A DNA stretch of 64,000 nucleotides from positions 10,304,267 through 10,368,266 of the forward strand of contig OY540809.1 of assembly GCA_961205875.1 (NCBI GenBank), read 5' to 3'. The stretch's first letter is position 1. Each line of letters opens with the position of its first letter. Positions 35,794-47,207 of the stretch are shown piece after piece. A model generated the notes under the pieces. The model saw only the letters and a program-made list of their open reading frames with translations, did not search any database and was not told where the DNA came from. Origin of the DNA: Sialis fuliginosa. Taxonomy: Eukaryota > Arthropoda > Insecta > Megaloptera > Sialidae. A program made the translations under genes and the position numbers.

Positions 35794-37245
35794 TAAACAC
35801 TTATTTTTCTCAATTGTTTTGATATTAATACTTTCGCATAGAATAATTTATAGAAAAGATTTAAAAATATAGTACCCAAAACAAAAATCTAAATCTACCA
35901 CTAATTGAACATGCAAAAGTACAAAGTACATTTTTGTTTTAGATTTGACATTCCGTGTATTATAAAAACAAGAAAGCTGAATTATTTTTAACATACAATA
36001 ACACATGATTTCCGCACATTGTGAACATATATTTATATCATAAGTATATAGGCTTCGTTCATTAATAAAATATTATTTAAATTCATTGAAAATTTTTTTA
36101 AATTGCTATCCATTTAAATGAATTATATAAATATACATTTGACGTGTCACATGCCATAGTATAAAAAATATATATTTTTTGTCTTGCTTTAGCCCCTTTG
36201 CGTCCCCTCTGAAAAATTGTTTTTTCAAAAAATTTGTACATAGTTTCCTAGAGGGCATCATTTTAAATGTTCAATAAAAATTTCAAGTATCTAGCTTATA
36301 TAGTTTACGAGTTATTTTGATTTGGCTGAAGAGGTCAGACGGACGAGGTTTCTTCAGAACCCTAACAAACGTGCATACAAAAACTGAATAAAAAATACTG
36401 GAAAGAGTAAAATCTAGTTGGTCTAGGAAACTTGTGGCCTTATCTATACAAGTTCACAAATCTGAAAGGTTATATTACAAGATTAAAAAGAAAAAAGAAA
36501 AAAACAAGAATAGATACAGAAAGAACTTAAAAACGGTTCTGTAATTGCATTTAAAATGCCAGCAAAAAATCATCCCGAGGGATGACTCCTGGGCCATATT
36601 CGACTTTATAGAATTTTTAAGATAAAAAAGTTAATTAATTTTCAATTCAATTGAAATTGAATGATTAAATTTAAAAAAGTACGAAATATAAGTATCAAAA
36701 TATATTTATTTCGAGTTTTTTTACTAACCAAAAAATATCCCTAAGGTGTAAAAAGGTGGGCTAGATATTACCCAGTCTTTTATTCGGAGTATATAAAAGA
36801 GCCTTAACAACTTAATTTTATTACTTTTTTGAAGTTAATTAATTTTTTTTTCATAAATTTTTCTTCCCTTTTGTTTCTTATATTTAACAAATGTTTTCAT
36901 TTTTATACAATCCTATATTTCAAGGTCGTTTCCTCAAACATATGCGACTTAATTTTTTGTATCAAAACGTTTACAAAAGTCAGGTAGAATTGGACCGAGT
37001 GAAAAGGTTTCAGGATACGCACACCTGTATGTATTTAACTAAACAGCTGACAAATTCCGTTATTATAAGCACACATTTTTATACAACAATTATAAGCCGC
37101 AAAACTTTTAATATAATTTTTTTTTATATATTTCGAAAATGTATACTGTATACGAATGCATTAATCAAACATCTTCAATAAATTAAATTAATAATTCAGT
37201 AACTATACTACAAATATGTACTATAGTAGTGTTTGAATTACTGGT
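35794..37245. other. Rtnl1 intron sequence, no bounded feature
   Basis: AT-rich. A 'gacggacgagg' with 'cttcagaaccctaac' stretch near 36340 resembles the tail of the GGGTTCCG-type repeats. Open frames are AT-driven. Confidence 0.45.
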
Positions 37246-37520
37246 AGTCCTCGACTTACGCGAATTCATACTTACGCGATTTGAAAAAAAAGTGTTTTTT
37301 TTCGCGGTACTTTGTATCTCTACGGCTATTGTGCCAATCGAGATTGTCAAACACCTCAACCTTTCCTTGTTCCCCCCTTGTCGATATGTTCAAAGTTTAG
37401 TTGGCACAACAGGGAATTTTTGATAATTTTTAGGTTGGTGCATTTTGTTTACAATTTTAAACTTTTTTCTCGACATGAAAACCAATGGAACGAATTAATC
37501 GCGTAAATCGAGGACTTACT
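37246..37520. mobile_element. pogo/Tigger-like MITE, copy 2
   Basis: AGTCCTCGACTTACGCG at the left and CGCGTAAATCGAGGACTTACT at the right are inverted ends. The interior is closely related to 34071-34413 in the same orientation. Confidence 0.6.
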
Positions 37521-38038
37521 ATAATTAAATAATTTTCAACTTGGAATAGTATCACATTAAACTCTCTGGAGAAAAAGAAACCTAACAAGATCATGAAAAT
37601 TGAAAGTACCTATAATATATATTCAGAAAGAAATTGAAAACCTATAAAATACCACGTAAATGAAAACATATGAATATAAAAAATATCAATTCTATAAATT
37701 AAAATATACACAGTAAAAAGAAACTTGAAAATTTTACAGAGAAAAAAGAAAAATTGAAACTGTACTATATTTCAACATAAGATAATTTGATTCTATAATT
37801 ATAACCGCGGCATAACTAAATAAACTAAATACTGAAAATTTTGCAGATAGGTACGATAATTTTATTTCCTTGCGACGAATTTACATATATCTTAAAAATC
37901 ATTTTAAAATTACCTTACGTAATAATTTAAGGGTGTTTCTTTCTTATAACCTTTACAAAAATGCTAACTCATTCACAACACTAACAAAAACTACCTGGCT
38001 GTTGATTTTAAAACATACAAAGACGAATGATATAATTC

Positions 38039-38323
38039 AGTGATCTTCAAACTTTGTTGACTCACGGACCCCTTATACCGTCTTTAGATCAAAGAAAGCA
38101 ATACGGTGTTTGAAAACACTTCGTATTTAAAAATGTATAGAGTTTATTGCACTTTTGTTGTTGCTGTTTTGTTTTTTTCGGTCTAAACACGGCATAATGC
38201 CGTGTTTAGATCGAAAAAACAGAACAGCAACATCGTGTCTTTTTGACAAAAGTGCAATAAAGTCTATGCATTTTTAAATACGACGTGTTTTCAAACACCG
38301 TGTTGCTGTTTTGTTTTCTTTGG
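38039..38323. repeat. Long near-perfect hairpin adjoining a hAT-like end
   Basis: Arms of about 100 bp (38090-38192 and 38200-38323) are complementary around CGGCATAATGCCG. The left side is preceded by CAGTGATCTTCAAACTTTG, a hAT-like terminus with 'cggacccc'. No right hAT end was identified. Confidence 0.7.
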
Positions 38324-38379
38324 TTGAACACCGCATAAGAAATACAAGGTTTATTCGACGAACCCCTTCTTATCCTCAG

Positions 38380-38885
38380 AAAAATATAAGTCTTAGCCCC
38401 TTTAAAAGCAAGGTATACCTACTACTTTTGTTTTTGGGATTGATGGGCTTATTTTCTGTCAATCAATTTAATTACCAGTCTGCAAATATAGTTTTTTTTT
38501 TTAATTATAGCCTTTTATTTTTTATGTTTTTTCTCCAGTAATGGATAAAGTAAAACCAGTAATGAGCATTCAGTGATGGACACATGCTAATGATTACAAA
38601 ATGATAAGTACTACGACACAAAAGTTATAAAATAAAGAATCGTAAAATTTGAAACAATGTAAAGCAGATGCTATGATAATAATTAATAAATAAATTACAC
38701 TAATAATTAGTTTAAATGTCCACCATTTTGACACCCATTGGCCGATTGTCATCAAATTAAGCTGCTTTACAGTTAAGTGTCTATAGATTATGATTCAGTA
38801 ATGGCAGTAATCAAATATCAACAAATATTTCTAATTTAATAGTAGAACACTGGGGGTATGACCCAAGAGTGGTACCAGTACCTTA
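38380..38885. repeat. Dispersed repeat, partner of 9600-10240
   Basis: Same orientation as 9600-10240 with shared long segments. Present directly after the hairpin at 38090-38323. Confidence 0.65.
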
Positions 38886-40614
38886 AAGTAAATCAATGTT
38901 GGCTCTAGGTACTTTATGTAGAGATTTATTTTTATTTATATGCTATATGCACACTAGTGACTTTTTGGAATGCATTAATTTTCTAATTTTTATTTTGACC
39001 TAATGGAATCCCCAGAGAGAAATGTATCTTTATATTTTTTAGTTAACGAGAGTGCTTTATAATTTTTTTTTTCGAATTTTTATTCTGACTCGCAGAACCC
39101 CCAGAGTTACCCGCAATACATTTTGAAGACATCAAATATAATTCTATATCCTTACCTGTGGGGTGTAGCCTGTCTGGATTAAACCATGTATCTGAAAATA
39201 AAAAATGAAATTTATTTTGGGTCATTTTTTACATACAATAAAAAAAATTAATTTATGTTATCAATGCCTTATACACTGTTAACCCAATCGTGCCCAGCGT
39301 TACATATATGTAACAGAACGCTTTTGTTAAGATTTTGCGTTTGATGTAATATTATTTTAATAATTTTTGGACTGAATATACATCAACAATGCAATTACCA
39401 ATGTTCTGGAGTTTTAGTATACATAGAATGGTATGAATTGATGACAGAAAAATCAGCAATATCGGTACCAAAAAAAAACCTCGGGACCGATTGAGTTAAA
39501 CTATTTCTTTTGGTTTTTGTTTAATATCTATATCACGATTTTCGGTTTAAATATTAGCAATACTTGGAAAAATTTAAATATCAGTTAATTAAATCGCTTT
39601 TTTTATTTATTAAATTAAAATAATTAATTTCGTTTTTGGTAGCCCCAATTTAAGAAAAGAAATTGAGAGTAAACGTTAAAGGAATACCCTACTATTAATT
39701 TAATATAATAATAATAAGCAATAAAAATTTGTTACAACATATAACACAATAGAAATAAAAAAGGTACTTGGCACTGATTGTGAATATTTTAAATATTTAA
39801 CTAAATATCTATTTTTAAAAGGTAAATCTAGACTTAACTAAATACAAAAGACAAAGATAATAGAGGAAATGGTCCTAAAAAGTCATACTAAAACTATAAA
39901 GTGGTACAAACTATTCCTACATTTATTAAATACAATTTTTTTTTTATCTCTTTAAAAATCATTTAATCAATCAGTGACCGGGAGTAAAATGATTTATTTA
40001 TATACCTCTCAAATACACAGTTCATAAAAAATTAAAAATTGTCATTGGCGTACGCTTAATGTCCGAAAAAAATATTATTTATTTAATTAATCTCATAAAT
40101 AAGTTAATTCATTAATGCACTTGTTTAATATATTTAATATACATATATTATGACTGTTCTATGATTGGCAACATTACAGTATTCTACTATTTTTGGAAAG
40201 CTTGTTTTCAATATTTTTTTTTATTAAAATTTATAAATTTAAAAAAATCAACTAAAAATAATCTCATAAATTAAAATAATTTTCAAATAATGTATTTTAA
40301 CATTTATTTTTTAAATTTTGTATGTATTAACTTTTAAAGAAGTGATTTGATAAAAAAAATTGGTGCATTTAAGGTATGTATGGTTCTATAAATTCTATAA
40401 ATGTATTATGATAGAAGCGAAACCACAAATAGTATATCGTTTTAGGACAGTTACCCCTAATACCTACACGTCAAACATGGATCTTCACTTAAAATCGTTT
40501 CGTTGTTAAGGAGACTGTTAATTAAAAATAGTAAAATGCGACAAGTAGATATTTATTTATTACTTTTAAATCTTAAAACAATATTTCATGTTATATTTAC
40601 ACCTATATAATATA
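38886..40614. other. Rtnl1 intron sequence, no recognised feature
   Basis: AT-rich with no bounded element. The short open frame near 39043-39225 has no supporting splice or domain context. Confidence 0.5.
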
Positions 40615-40622
40615 AGTAATAC

Positions 40623-40799
40623 CAGGGCTTTTTTGTAATGTAACGCGGTGGAACGGCGTTCCGGCACTTTTTTTTCGTGATATAAGAAAAGCTGCTTTAA
40701 ATTTAATTTAAATGATATTTGAATATAATTTTCTTTACTAAAAAGCTTGACAAGAACTGAGTTCCGGCACCTTTAAGTATGTTTTAAAATAAATCCCTG
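40623..40799. mobile_element. hAT-type MITE, 177 bp
   Basis: CAGGGCTTTTTTG / AAATAAATCCCTG ends, flanked by AGTAATAC and GGTAATAC (7 of 8 identical). Contains GTTCCGGCAC twice. Confidence 0.7.
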
Positions 40800-41268
40800 G
40801 GTAATACTATCAGATTTTGACGTAAAAACTGTATAAATTAGGTAGGTATACATAAAATGTACAATAGATAGGTATACTATACATGCGATACTTAAACCAA
40901 TTATCTGATTTTCATGAAAATCTCAACGGAATAACTTTTACAATGTCAGTTTGTCACATCATTTGACAGTAATTGAACATGTAGAATTTCTCTTGTTTCC
41001 TATTAAAAATCGATATTCTAATCAATCACTGCTGTCCTTTTCATTGATAGGAAACATCAATATACACATAATGTTATTTATAGGAAATAATATAATTTAA
41101 TTGGACATATTTTATGTACTTATGTACAAGCTGTCTAATTTAACTATGGTCATGGGTTCTGTAATTTTTTTAATTTTGTACCTAACGAAGGAACTCGCAA
41201 TGTATCTCACTCGTTTTGATAGAACTAGATACACTTGCAGTTCAATCGAACCTAAGAGACACACTTAA

Positions 41269-41552
41269 GGTGACCAGGTCTCCGGTTTTGACCCGGAGTC
41301 TCAGGGTTTGCACACTGGATCTCCGGGCTCCGGGTTTGGGTGCAATTTCTCCGGGTTTTGCAAAAAATGACGACGACTAAAAAAAAAAGGTCGTCAAAAA
41401 TAGAGCAGGGGACATAACAGTGCAGATTATGGTAACAAATTTTATGAAAATAAAAATAAAAAGAATAAAATAAAAATAAAATAGATAAGATAAAATAAAA
41501 AAGGGGTCTTCATTTACATCTCAGGGTTTACCAAAACTAAAATCTGGTCACC
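41269..41552. mobile_element. TIR element with GGTGACCAG ends, about 284 bp
   Basis: GGTGACCAG at the left and CTGGTCACC at the right are inverted. Flanks TTAA and CTAA hint at a 4-bp TTAA-type (piggyBac-like) duplication with one change. CCGGGTTT-like motifs repeat internally. A lone right end of the same family is near 44465. Confidence 0.5.
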
Positions 41553-41724
41553 CTAAACACACTATCCCAAAGCTTGTAAATCTATTTTAAATAGATTTTA
41601 AAATTTTGTTCTTTTTTTTGACATTTAATTAATGTCGACAGACATGAATCTAGTCCGACAGAATTTTACTCTTAATTAATAAAACATTTCACATATTGTA
41701 TAAACTTTCGAATTTTCGATTATT

Positions 41725-41915
41725 AGGTTTTATTCCGCGTTGCACTATATTGTCACTTGACGTTTCGACCAACATCTCGTGGTCTTCTTCAAACGTCAAC
41801 GCTTATTTAATTAAGCAGCTACACATTTTGTACTCAACACTTCACTTCTGAAGAAGACCACGAGATGTTGGTCGAAACGTCAAGTGACAATATAGTGCAA
41901 CACGGAATAAAACCT
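41725..41915. repeat. Palindrome made of two hammerhead-like units
   Basis: AGGTTTTATTCCG / CGGAATAAAACCT arms of about 67 bp flank a 58-bp spacer. Each arm carries GAAGAAGACC ... GGTCGAAACGTC when read outward. Similar terminal repeats with hammerhead motifs are known from Penelope-like elements. Confidence 0.7.
41842..41887 (+). ncRNA. Hammerhead-ribozyme-like motif (type I, minimal stem III)
   Basis: In order: TCACTT (stem I, 41842-41847), CTGAAGA (core, 41848-41854), one extra A, GACC/GGTC stem II with a 10-nt loop (41856-41873), GAAAC (41874-41878), GTC cleavage triplet (41879-41881), AAGTGA (41882-41887) which pairs perfectly with TCACTT. This order fits hammerheads known in Penelope-like retroelements. 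The unpaired A next to stem II is a departure from the consensus. Self-cleavage is not shown. Confidence 0.5.
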
Positions 41916-42287
41916 TATAACGCGAAAGTCTGCGTTCAAAAATATTTCACATATTTTTTATTCTATTCTATCATCTCTAGATCAAATATAAAATGCGTAG
42001 AAAACTAAAAATAAGTAGTGAATAAATCTAGACACATTAAACGTAATTATTACAGCAATGACACATGCATGCTCAGTGAAGTGAATATGATATTATGTAT
42101 TTAACAATGTCACGTGAAATTTACTCTGAACTTTGTTTCTTTATTAATATCGCGTAACAACTCCAATCGTCCAACGATATTACGTGTAATTGTGTAATCT
42201 AATGTAATTAATTTCTACTTGCACGTAGACGCCTCGCAGTAACCAGTTTTTGATTTGATTTTTAGGGTTGCAAAGATAACTAGGAAC

Positions 42288-42905
42288 CAGGGACTTGAAC
42301 CGGTATTTATTTATAGTTCGGGTTCAGTTGGGTTCGGTTCGGGTTCAAACATAAATTTCGGTTTGGGTTCAACATGTTTGGGTTCAAAAACCGTTATTTT
42401 TTTAGGGTTCAGGTTCGGGTTCGGGTTCAAGTTTGTAATTGAAAGAAAATTATTTTGTTCGAAAAATTAAATTAACAAATAAAACATTTTCTGAATCAAG
42501 AAAAAAAACATTAATAACCATTAAAATATTACTAGAAAAAAAGGAAAAAATTACATTTTAAAGATTGACATTTCAATTTTCAGATTTTTTTTTGCAAATT
42601 GAAATGTAATTCAGTTCTAGAATTAAAAAATAAAGTGAAAAATATGTAAATTTCAGTAGTTGACTTGATAAGTCACATCATACATTTTATAATCTCTTTT
42701 AAAAATTATTGGAGGAAAATATTAAAATATTAAAAATAATTTATTAAACCATTTAAAAATATATGGTTACCGGTTATCCATGAAAAGGTTCGGGTTCAGA
42801 TTCAGGTTCGTTGACTTTGAGATATAGCGGTTCGGTTCGGGTTCAGGTTAATGAAAAATACGGGGTTTTTCGGGTTTACGGTTCGGGTTTAGGTTCAAGT
42901 CCCTG
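42288..42905. mobile_element. hAT-type element with GGTTCG subterminal repeats, 618 bp
   Basis: CAGGGACTTGAACC / GGTTCAAGTCCCTG are perfect 14-bp inverted ends, flanked by identical CTAGGAAC (42280-42287 and 42906-42913). Both ends are packed with GGTTCG/GGTTCA hexamer repeats. It is inserted into a GGGTTCCG-type repeat. No transposase. Confidence 0.88.
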
Positions 42906-42913
42906 CTAGGAAC

Positions 42914-43424
42914 CCTTATAGTTTCGCTCTGTCCGTCCGTCCGTCTGTCTGTCTATATAAATTTTATACCGATTAAGATGAAATTTGGTATACGAACGTA
43001 GATTGATAACCCAAATACAGAAATGATGATCTTTTTGAAAAAAATATTTTTTTTGGACCTCCTTCCCAACGACTGAAAAGTAGGTATATTTAAAAATAAA
43101 ATTCACTTAATCCATTTATTTAGATAGATCTCCTAAAATGCAACAAAAAATGTTAAATGACCTATTGATTTTAACCATTCAGTCACGATATATTTGCTTT
43201 TAAATATCGTTATCAGAGCGTCCCTCCCTTTAATTTCTAAATTATGAATTCAAAAAATCTGCAAAATTCCTGAATGTAGCTTTTAATTAGTACTTTCAAT
43301 GAAAATTATAACGAACACTAGCAAAAATAATGTATGAACATTTTTTAAGTATTTTTTATAAATCGTTGTGAGAATGACTACGGAACCCTATCATGTGCGT
43401 GCCCATTACGCACTTGGCCGTTTT
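42914..43424 (-). repeat. Lepidopteran-type GGCCAAGTGCG repeat, copy 2
   Basis: Runs from 'ccttatagtttcgctctgtc' with CCGT/CTGT repeats to 'cgcacttggccgtttt', the complement of the family at 18611. Its left part was split by the hAT element at 42288. Confidence 0.6.
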
Positions 43425-45617
43425 ATTTTAAATATAAGGTGAATATAATTTGTTCAATAATGCAGTTGTTTGACTTGTTCATTCAAAGTTAGTCATATTT
43501 TGACTTATATTAGGGAAGGGCGCCATGGGAAAACCTTAGTACAAAAAGGGCGTCGTGAGTCGAAAAAAATTGGGAACTGAAATCCCCCTCTATTTTTTTT
43601 GTTGACATCTTAATGTGGATGCCCCTGGAGTTTGTGAAGGTCATTTTTTTTAGTCCTTATGCTACTTTTTAATCGTAATAAAGCTTTTCTACCCCTTCTA
43701 GCGGAGACCAGTTTCGCCTACCCCTAAGTATGCCCCTGTATTAAAGCAATGTGAATTTGTTTATATGGGTTTTAAATATAGACTGTTAAATGATCCGGGC
43801 TATGTGTTACATGTATAATATAATCTATTAATACAAATTTATTTTTGATTTAGTGTTTAACTGTCTATCTATGACACCACCACCATACCATATAACAAGT
43901 TAAAAATAGAAGAAAAATAATAATGATGATATTAGGTATATAATTTTATATCAATTTACAGTGTTGCATTCACTAAAATGACTAGGGCTACACACGAAGT
44001 CTCGTCTCGTACAAGTGACCGAGATCGAATCCGAGAAAAGTTTCAGTATCGTGGGAACTTATTTCTAAATTTTCAATTTCAATATTATTCATATTAATAA
44101 TTAAATGATAAGTAATAATTAATACCATCATTACAGGAATAAAAAGTATAAAAAAGTGGCCAATATAATGTGTTCTAAAATGACAATTAATACTATTAAT
44201 TAAATTATAAAAAAAATTGATTTCAAAAAGTAAATTTTAGATTTGACAGAGTGAATGGATATCTGGAAAAAAATCTATTTTTAACACTATATGCATTTTT
44301 GAACTTTGCATTTTATAATTAGAGTGATCACGAAGATATCTAGTTCACCTTCATTATTTTTGGAAATGTTTTCTTATTGACAACAGCACGTGGCTTAATT
44401 TAATACAATTTTCATGTTTTTTCCTGACTCTAATTGTATAATTTTTCCAAGTTTTCCAGTTTTCTGGTCACCCTAATTTGACCTGGATACATCCCTGATG
44501 TATCACTAATTACTTAGGTCATACTTATTTACATCGAAGATAATTATGGAATAATATGCATTCTTATAGTAACAAGTACTTACATCTTTCATTGTCAGTA
44601 CAAAATACATTTAATTTAAATGTAAATATTTTTCGTAAGTAGCCAAAAAAAATCAGTGTATCAATACATAAATCTGCTATTCAAAATGGACTTACATTAT
44701 TCAAATAATCTAATTTGATTTTACAATACAAAATTTTAGACTAAATTATAAAACTATTTTACTTTTCACTTGTCGGGAATATTTAAAATACAGTATGCAA
44801 TTAATAAAATTAAAATTTGTGCACTTATGTACCTAAGATAAAATTAAAAAAAAAACCTACTATGGACTAAAAATTCAATGTGGTAAGATAGTATGTAGAC
44901 ATTTTTTATCTACATATTTTATTATCAATGTTATCTTAAGCATATTTTAAAATATTTTAATTAAATTATCATTTACACTTATGTTACAGTATGTTAATTT
45001 AATTGTTAGATTTATTTTTAAACAATTGTACTATTATATAACTGACAATCAGTTGCTGTCATTTAATAACTATATGAAACAATTTGTAAGTAGACACTAA
45101 TATCACACATATAAAGCAACAATTCTTGATTCTGAGATTTCAAAATGAATAATGTGTATATTAATAATGCATAATAAAATAGGGTGAGTAATTGCAAAAT
45201 CCCATTAAAATAAATGTTAAATAACTTTTATCTCAATTTATAAATTATCGATTAATTACCCATTACTATGACTGAAATTAATACAAGAAATTGTACTTTA
45301 GTTGAATTATATTTTCAATTATCAATAAACGATGGGTTTATAATGTTTTGTGTTATGAAAGCAAACAGTAATTTCAGGACGTCTAATCTGAATGTTTAAC
45401 TAGTCCATTTCCTAAACTATAAATAGGTACCTATATCTGACCTTAAATAAAACCGCATTTTAATCTCAACGTACGTACTGCTATATTTGAATGACATATG
45501 ATAAAAATGTATTAAAATAATTGTCAACAAAGTAGGTAGATACATTTAAAAATACGATATTTGAATATGTAATAATAACCATAATAGAATCAATAATTAT
45601 ATTCATAAAATACATAC
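43425..45617. other. Rtnl1 intron sequence, one element end
   Basis: AT-rich; TCTGGTCACCCTAA at about 44460-44475 is a lone end of the GGTGACCAG family. Nothing else bounded. Confidence 0.45.
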
Positions 45618-45795
45618 GAGGGTTTATAAATGTGCAGAGGGCAAAAGCACACAGACATCCCTTTTTCGATGACGAGACAGGGCATGTCTTGGTGCAAGTT
45701 GGTCCAGTTCCAGTTTTGGATGCTGCCCCACTTAGGGTATCTCCGAGGAGATCATCCACGAACTGTTGTGCGGTTGACGTTATTTCTGGATCCAT
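45618..45795 (-). CDS. Rtnl1: Rtnl1 alternative first coding exon (59-residue N-terminus)
   Basis: The minus strand reads MDPEITSTAQQFVDDLLGDT and continues through a Gly/Ser/Thr stretch and a Cys-rich part (six Cys between about residues 34 and 53) to ...FINP, then C|GTATGT donor. The 178-nt coding part ends in phase 1, and C|TG makes Leu at the junction with 1189: ...FINP-L-EALVYWRD. An in-frame TAA lies 5 codons upstream of the ATG. The acidic AQQFVDDLLGD start resembles N-termini of longer reticulon isoforms, by my recollection. It is the farthest upstream first exon, with about 44 kb of intron. The Cys cluster could be acylated or metal-binding, but no family is recognised. Confidence 0.78.
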
Positions 45796-46250
45796 TTCAC
45801 AAACACTTTACCACAACAATTCTACCTCAATTTAACACCAAACAACACAAGAGAACCACAATAGCGTGTGCTATCAAGGTCGCGCCAACAAACACACTGA
45901 CTGATCAACTGTCAACTGAAACTAAACAGCGCTATCTTCTAATTGGTCAACTTAAAGAATCCTACTTCAGGTTTGATTAGTAGACGACTACGTTTTATCG
46001 ATGTGAACAGAACTTTTTTCAACGACGATTTCAAAGTCCGAGGCTGGCTAGCATCAAAGGTTTGAGTGGCTGTGTGCATTCAGTGAGCAGTTCTGACGCG
46101 CCGGTCGATAGCAACGCGAGGAAAGTGCGCAATAGGGCCCGATACCAAAGACGACCCTGACGGGTGCAAAGGGGAGAGGACGGACGATTTCCAGCGACAA
46201 CTGCTGACAATGGTAGCAGGACTCAGTAACCGCGCGATATTAGGTTTATA
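45796..46250 (-). promoter_or_regulatory. 5' UTR and promoter of the 45.8-kb Rtnl1 first exon
   Basis: GC-rich island at about 46020-46230. On the minus strand TATAAA at 46245-46250 is followed about 30 nt later by GTTACTGAGTCC, a plausible start region near 46220. The TATAAACC sequence also occurs upstream of the 27.6-kb exon. Confidence 0.5.
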
Positions 46251-46892
46251 CATTTAAAATTACAAAGGTAATCTCTGACGTTTACGGAGGAAAAACATTG
46301 CAACAATTAAAATATTCAAATTATATTTTTGTAGCACATTTATGTGGAAATGATACTTTGATAATACTGATCAAAAGTTATTATTGTCATAACATGATCC
46401 TATGGGCCGTTTTGTGGCAATGATAACTTATTTATTCCGCAAATTTGCATCCTATTTAATTATCAATTAAAAAATATTGAAATTAATAGTACACACTTTA
46501 CACACATTGGCGCTGATCGAATACACTTCCACTTCATGTCACTTGCCAGTTGTAAATGCCGGGGATATAATAGACGAATATCGAAATATGTATTATATAA
46601 AAGAACTCAAAGGGAAAAACAAAATTCATTGTTATATTTAAGTATACAAAAGCTCTGACGTGACATCAAACCAGTCGAGATCTCTTATCCTTCGATTGTT
46701 CACAAAACTGCTGAATTGCTGAATAACGGCTTATTTATATATATGTATATACGTATTAATTGATGACAGTGTAATATATCACGACACCGATATCTAAACG
46801 TGATACAAAACTCTACATGCGTGAACAAAACATAAAATATTTCTCAATTACATGGACAAAGCATAATTTGCAGTACATAAATATTAATACTG
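46251..46892. other. Upstream intergenic sequence, no recognised feature
   Basis: AT-rich sequence beyond the most distal reticulon promoter. Nothing bounded is visible. Confidence 0.5.
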
Positions 46893-46895
46893 TAA

Positions 46896-47207
46896 TACCC
46901 GGTATTATAAAGAATTTGCACGCAAATTTTCTTTCAGCTAACGCTATCTGCCAGGAGTCAAATTATTATGAAATTGCTCGATATTTTAAAGCAAAGGTAA
47001 TAAATGTATAATAATGTAAATGCTATGCATGCACTCATTTTATGTCGCTAATTTCTAATTAATACGCATGCGTCAAAGTCATTGTATGTACGATTTCATT
47101 GGCTACATCTGTCAGTGGTTGTAATTTATATTTAATACCTAGCAGATAGCGTTAGCTGGGAGCTAATTTGCATTTGCACTCAAGCAAATTCTTTATAATA
47201 CCGGGCA
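46896..47207. mobile_element. Palindromic MITE, TAA-type family, copy 1
   Basis: TACCCGGTATTATAAAGAAT / ATTCTTTATAATACCGGGCA ends; the inverted homology includes GCAAATT and AGCTAACGCTATCTGC. Flanks TAA and TTA/TAA. Related to 59549 and 62655. Confidence 0.7.

Noticed and set aside
35570-35879. Hydrophobic open frames on the minus strand
   Set aside because: They run through the 257-bp hAT MITE and flanking AT-rich DNA. The Phe/Leu richness comes from A-runs on the plus strand.
42255-42470. Gly/Phe-rich open frame resembling a repeat protein
   Set aside because: It is the translation of GGTTCG/GGTTTG hexamer repeats at the end of a hAT element.
45630-45980. Two plus-strand open frames over the 45.8-kb first exon
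   Set aside because: They overlap the minus-strand Rtnl1 exon and its GC-rich leader, and show no domain.
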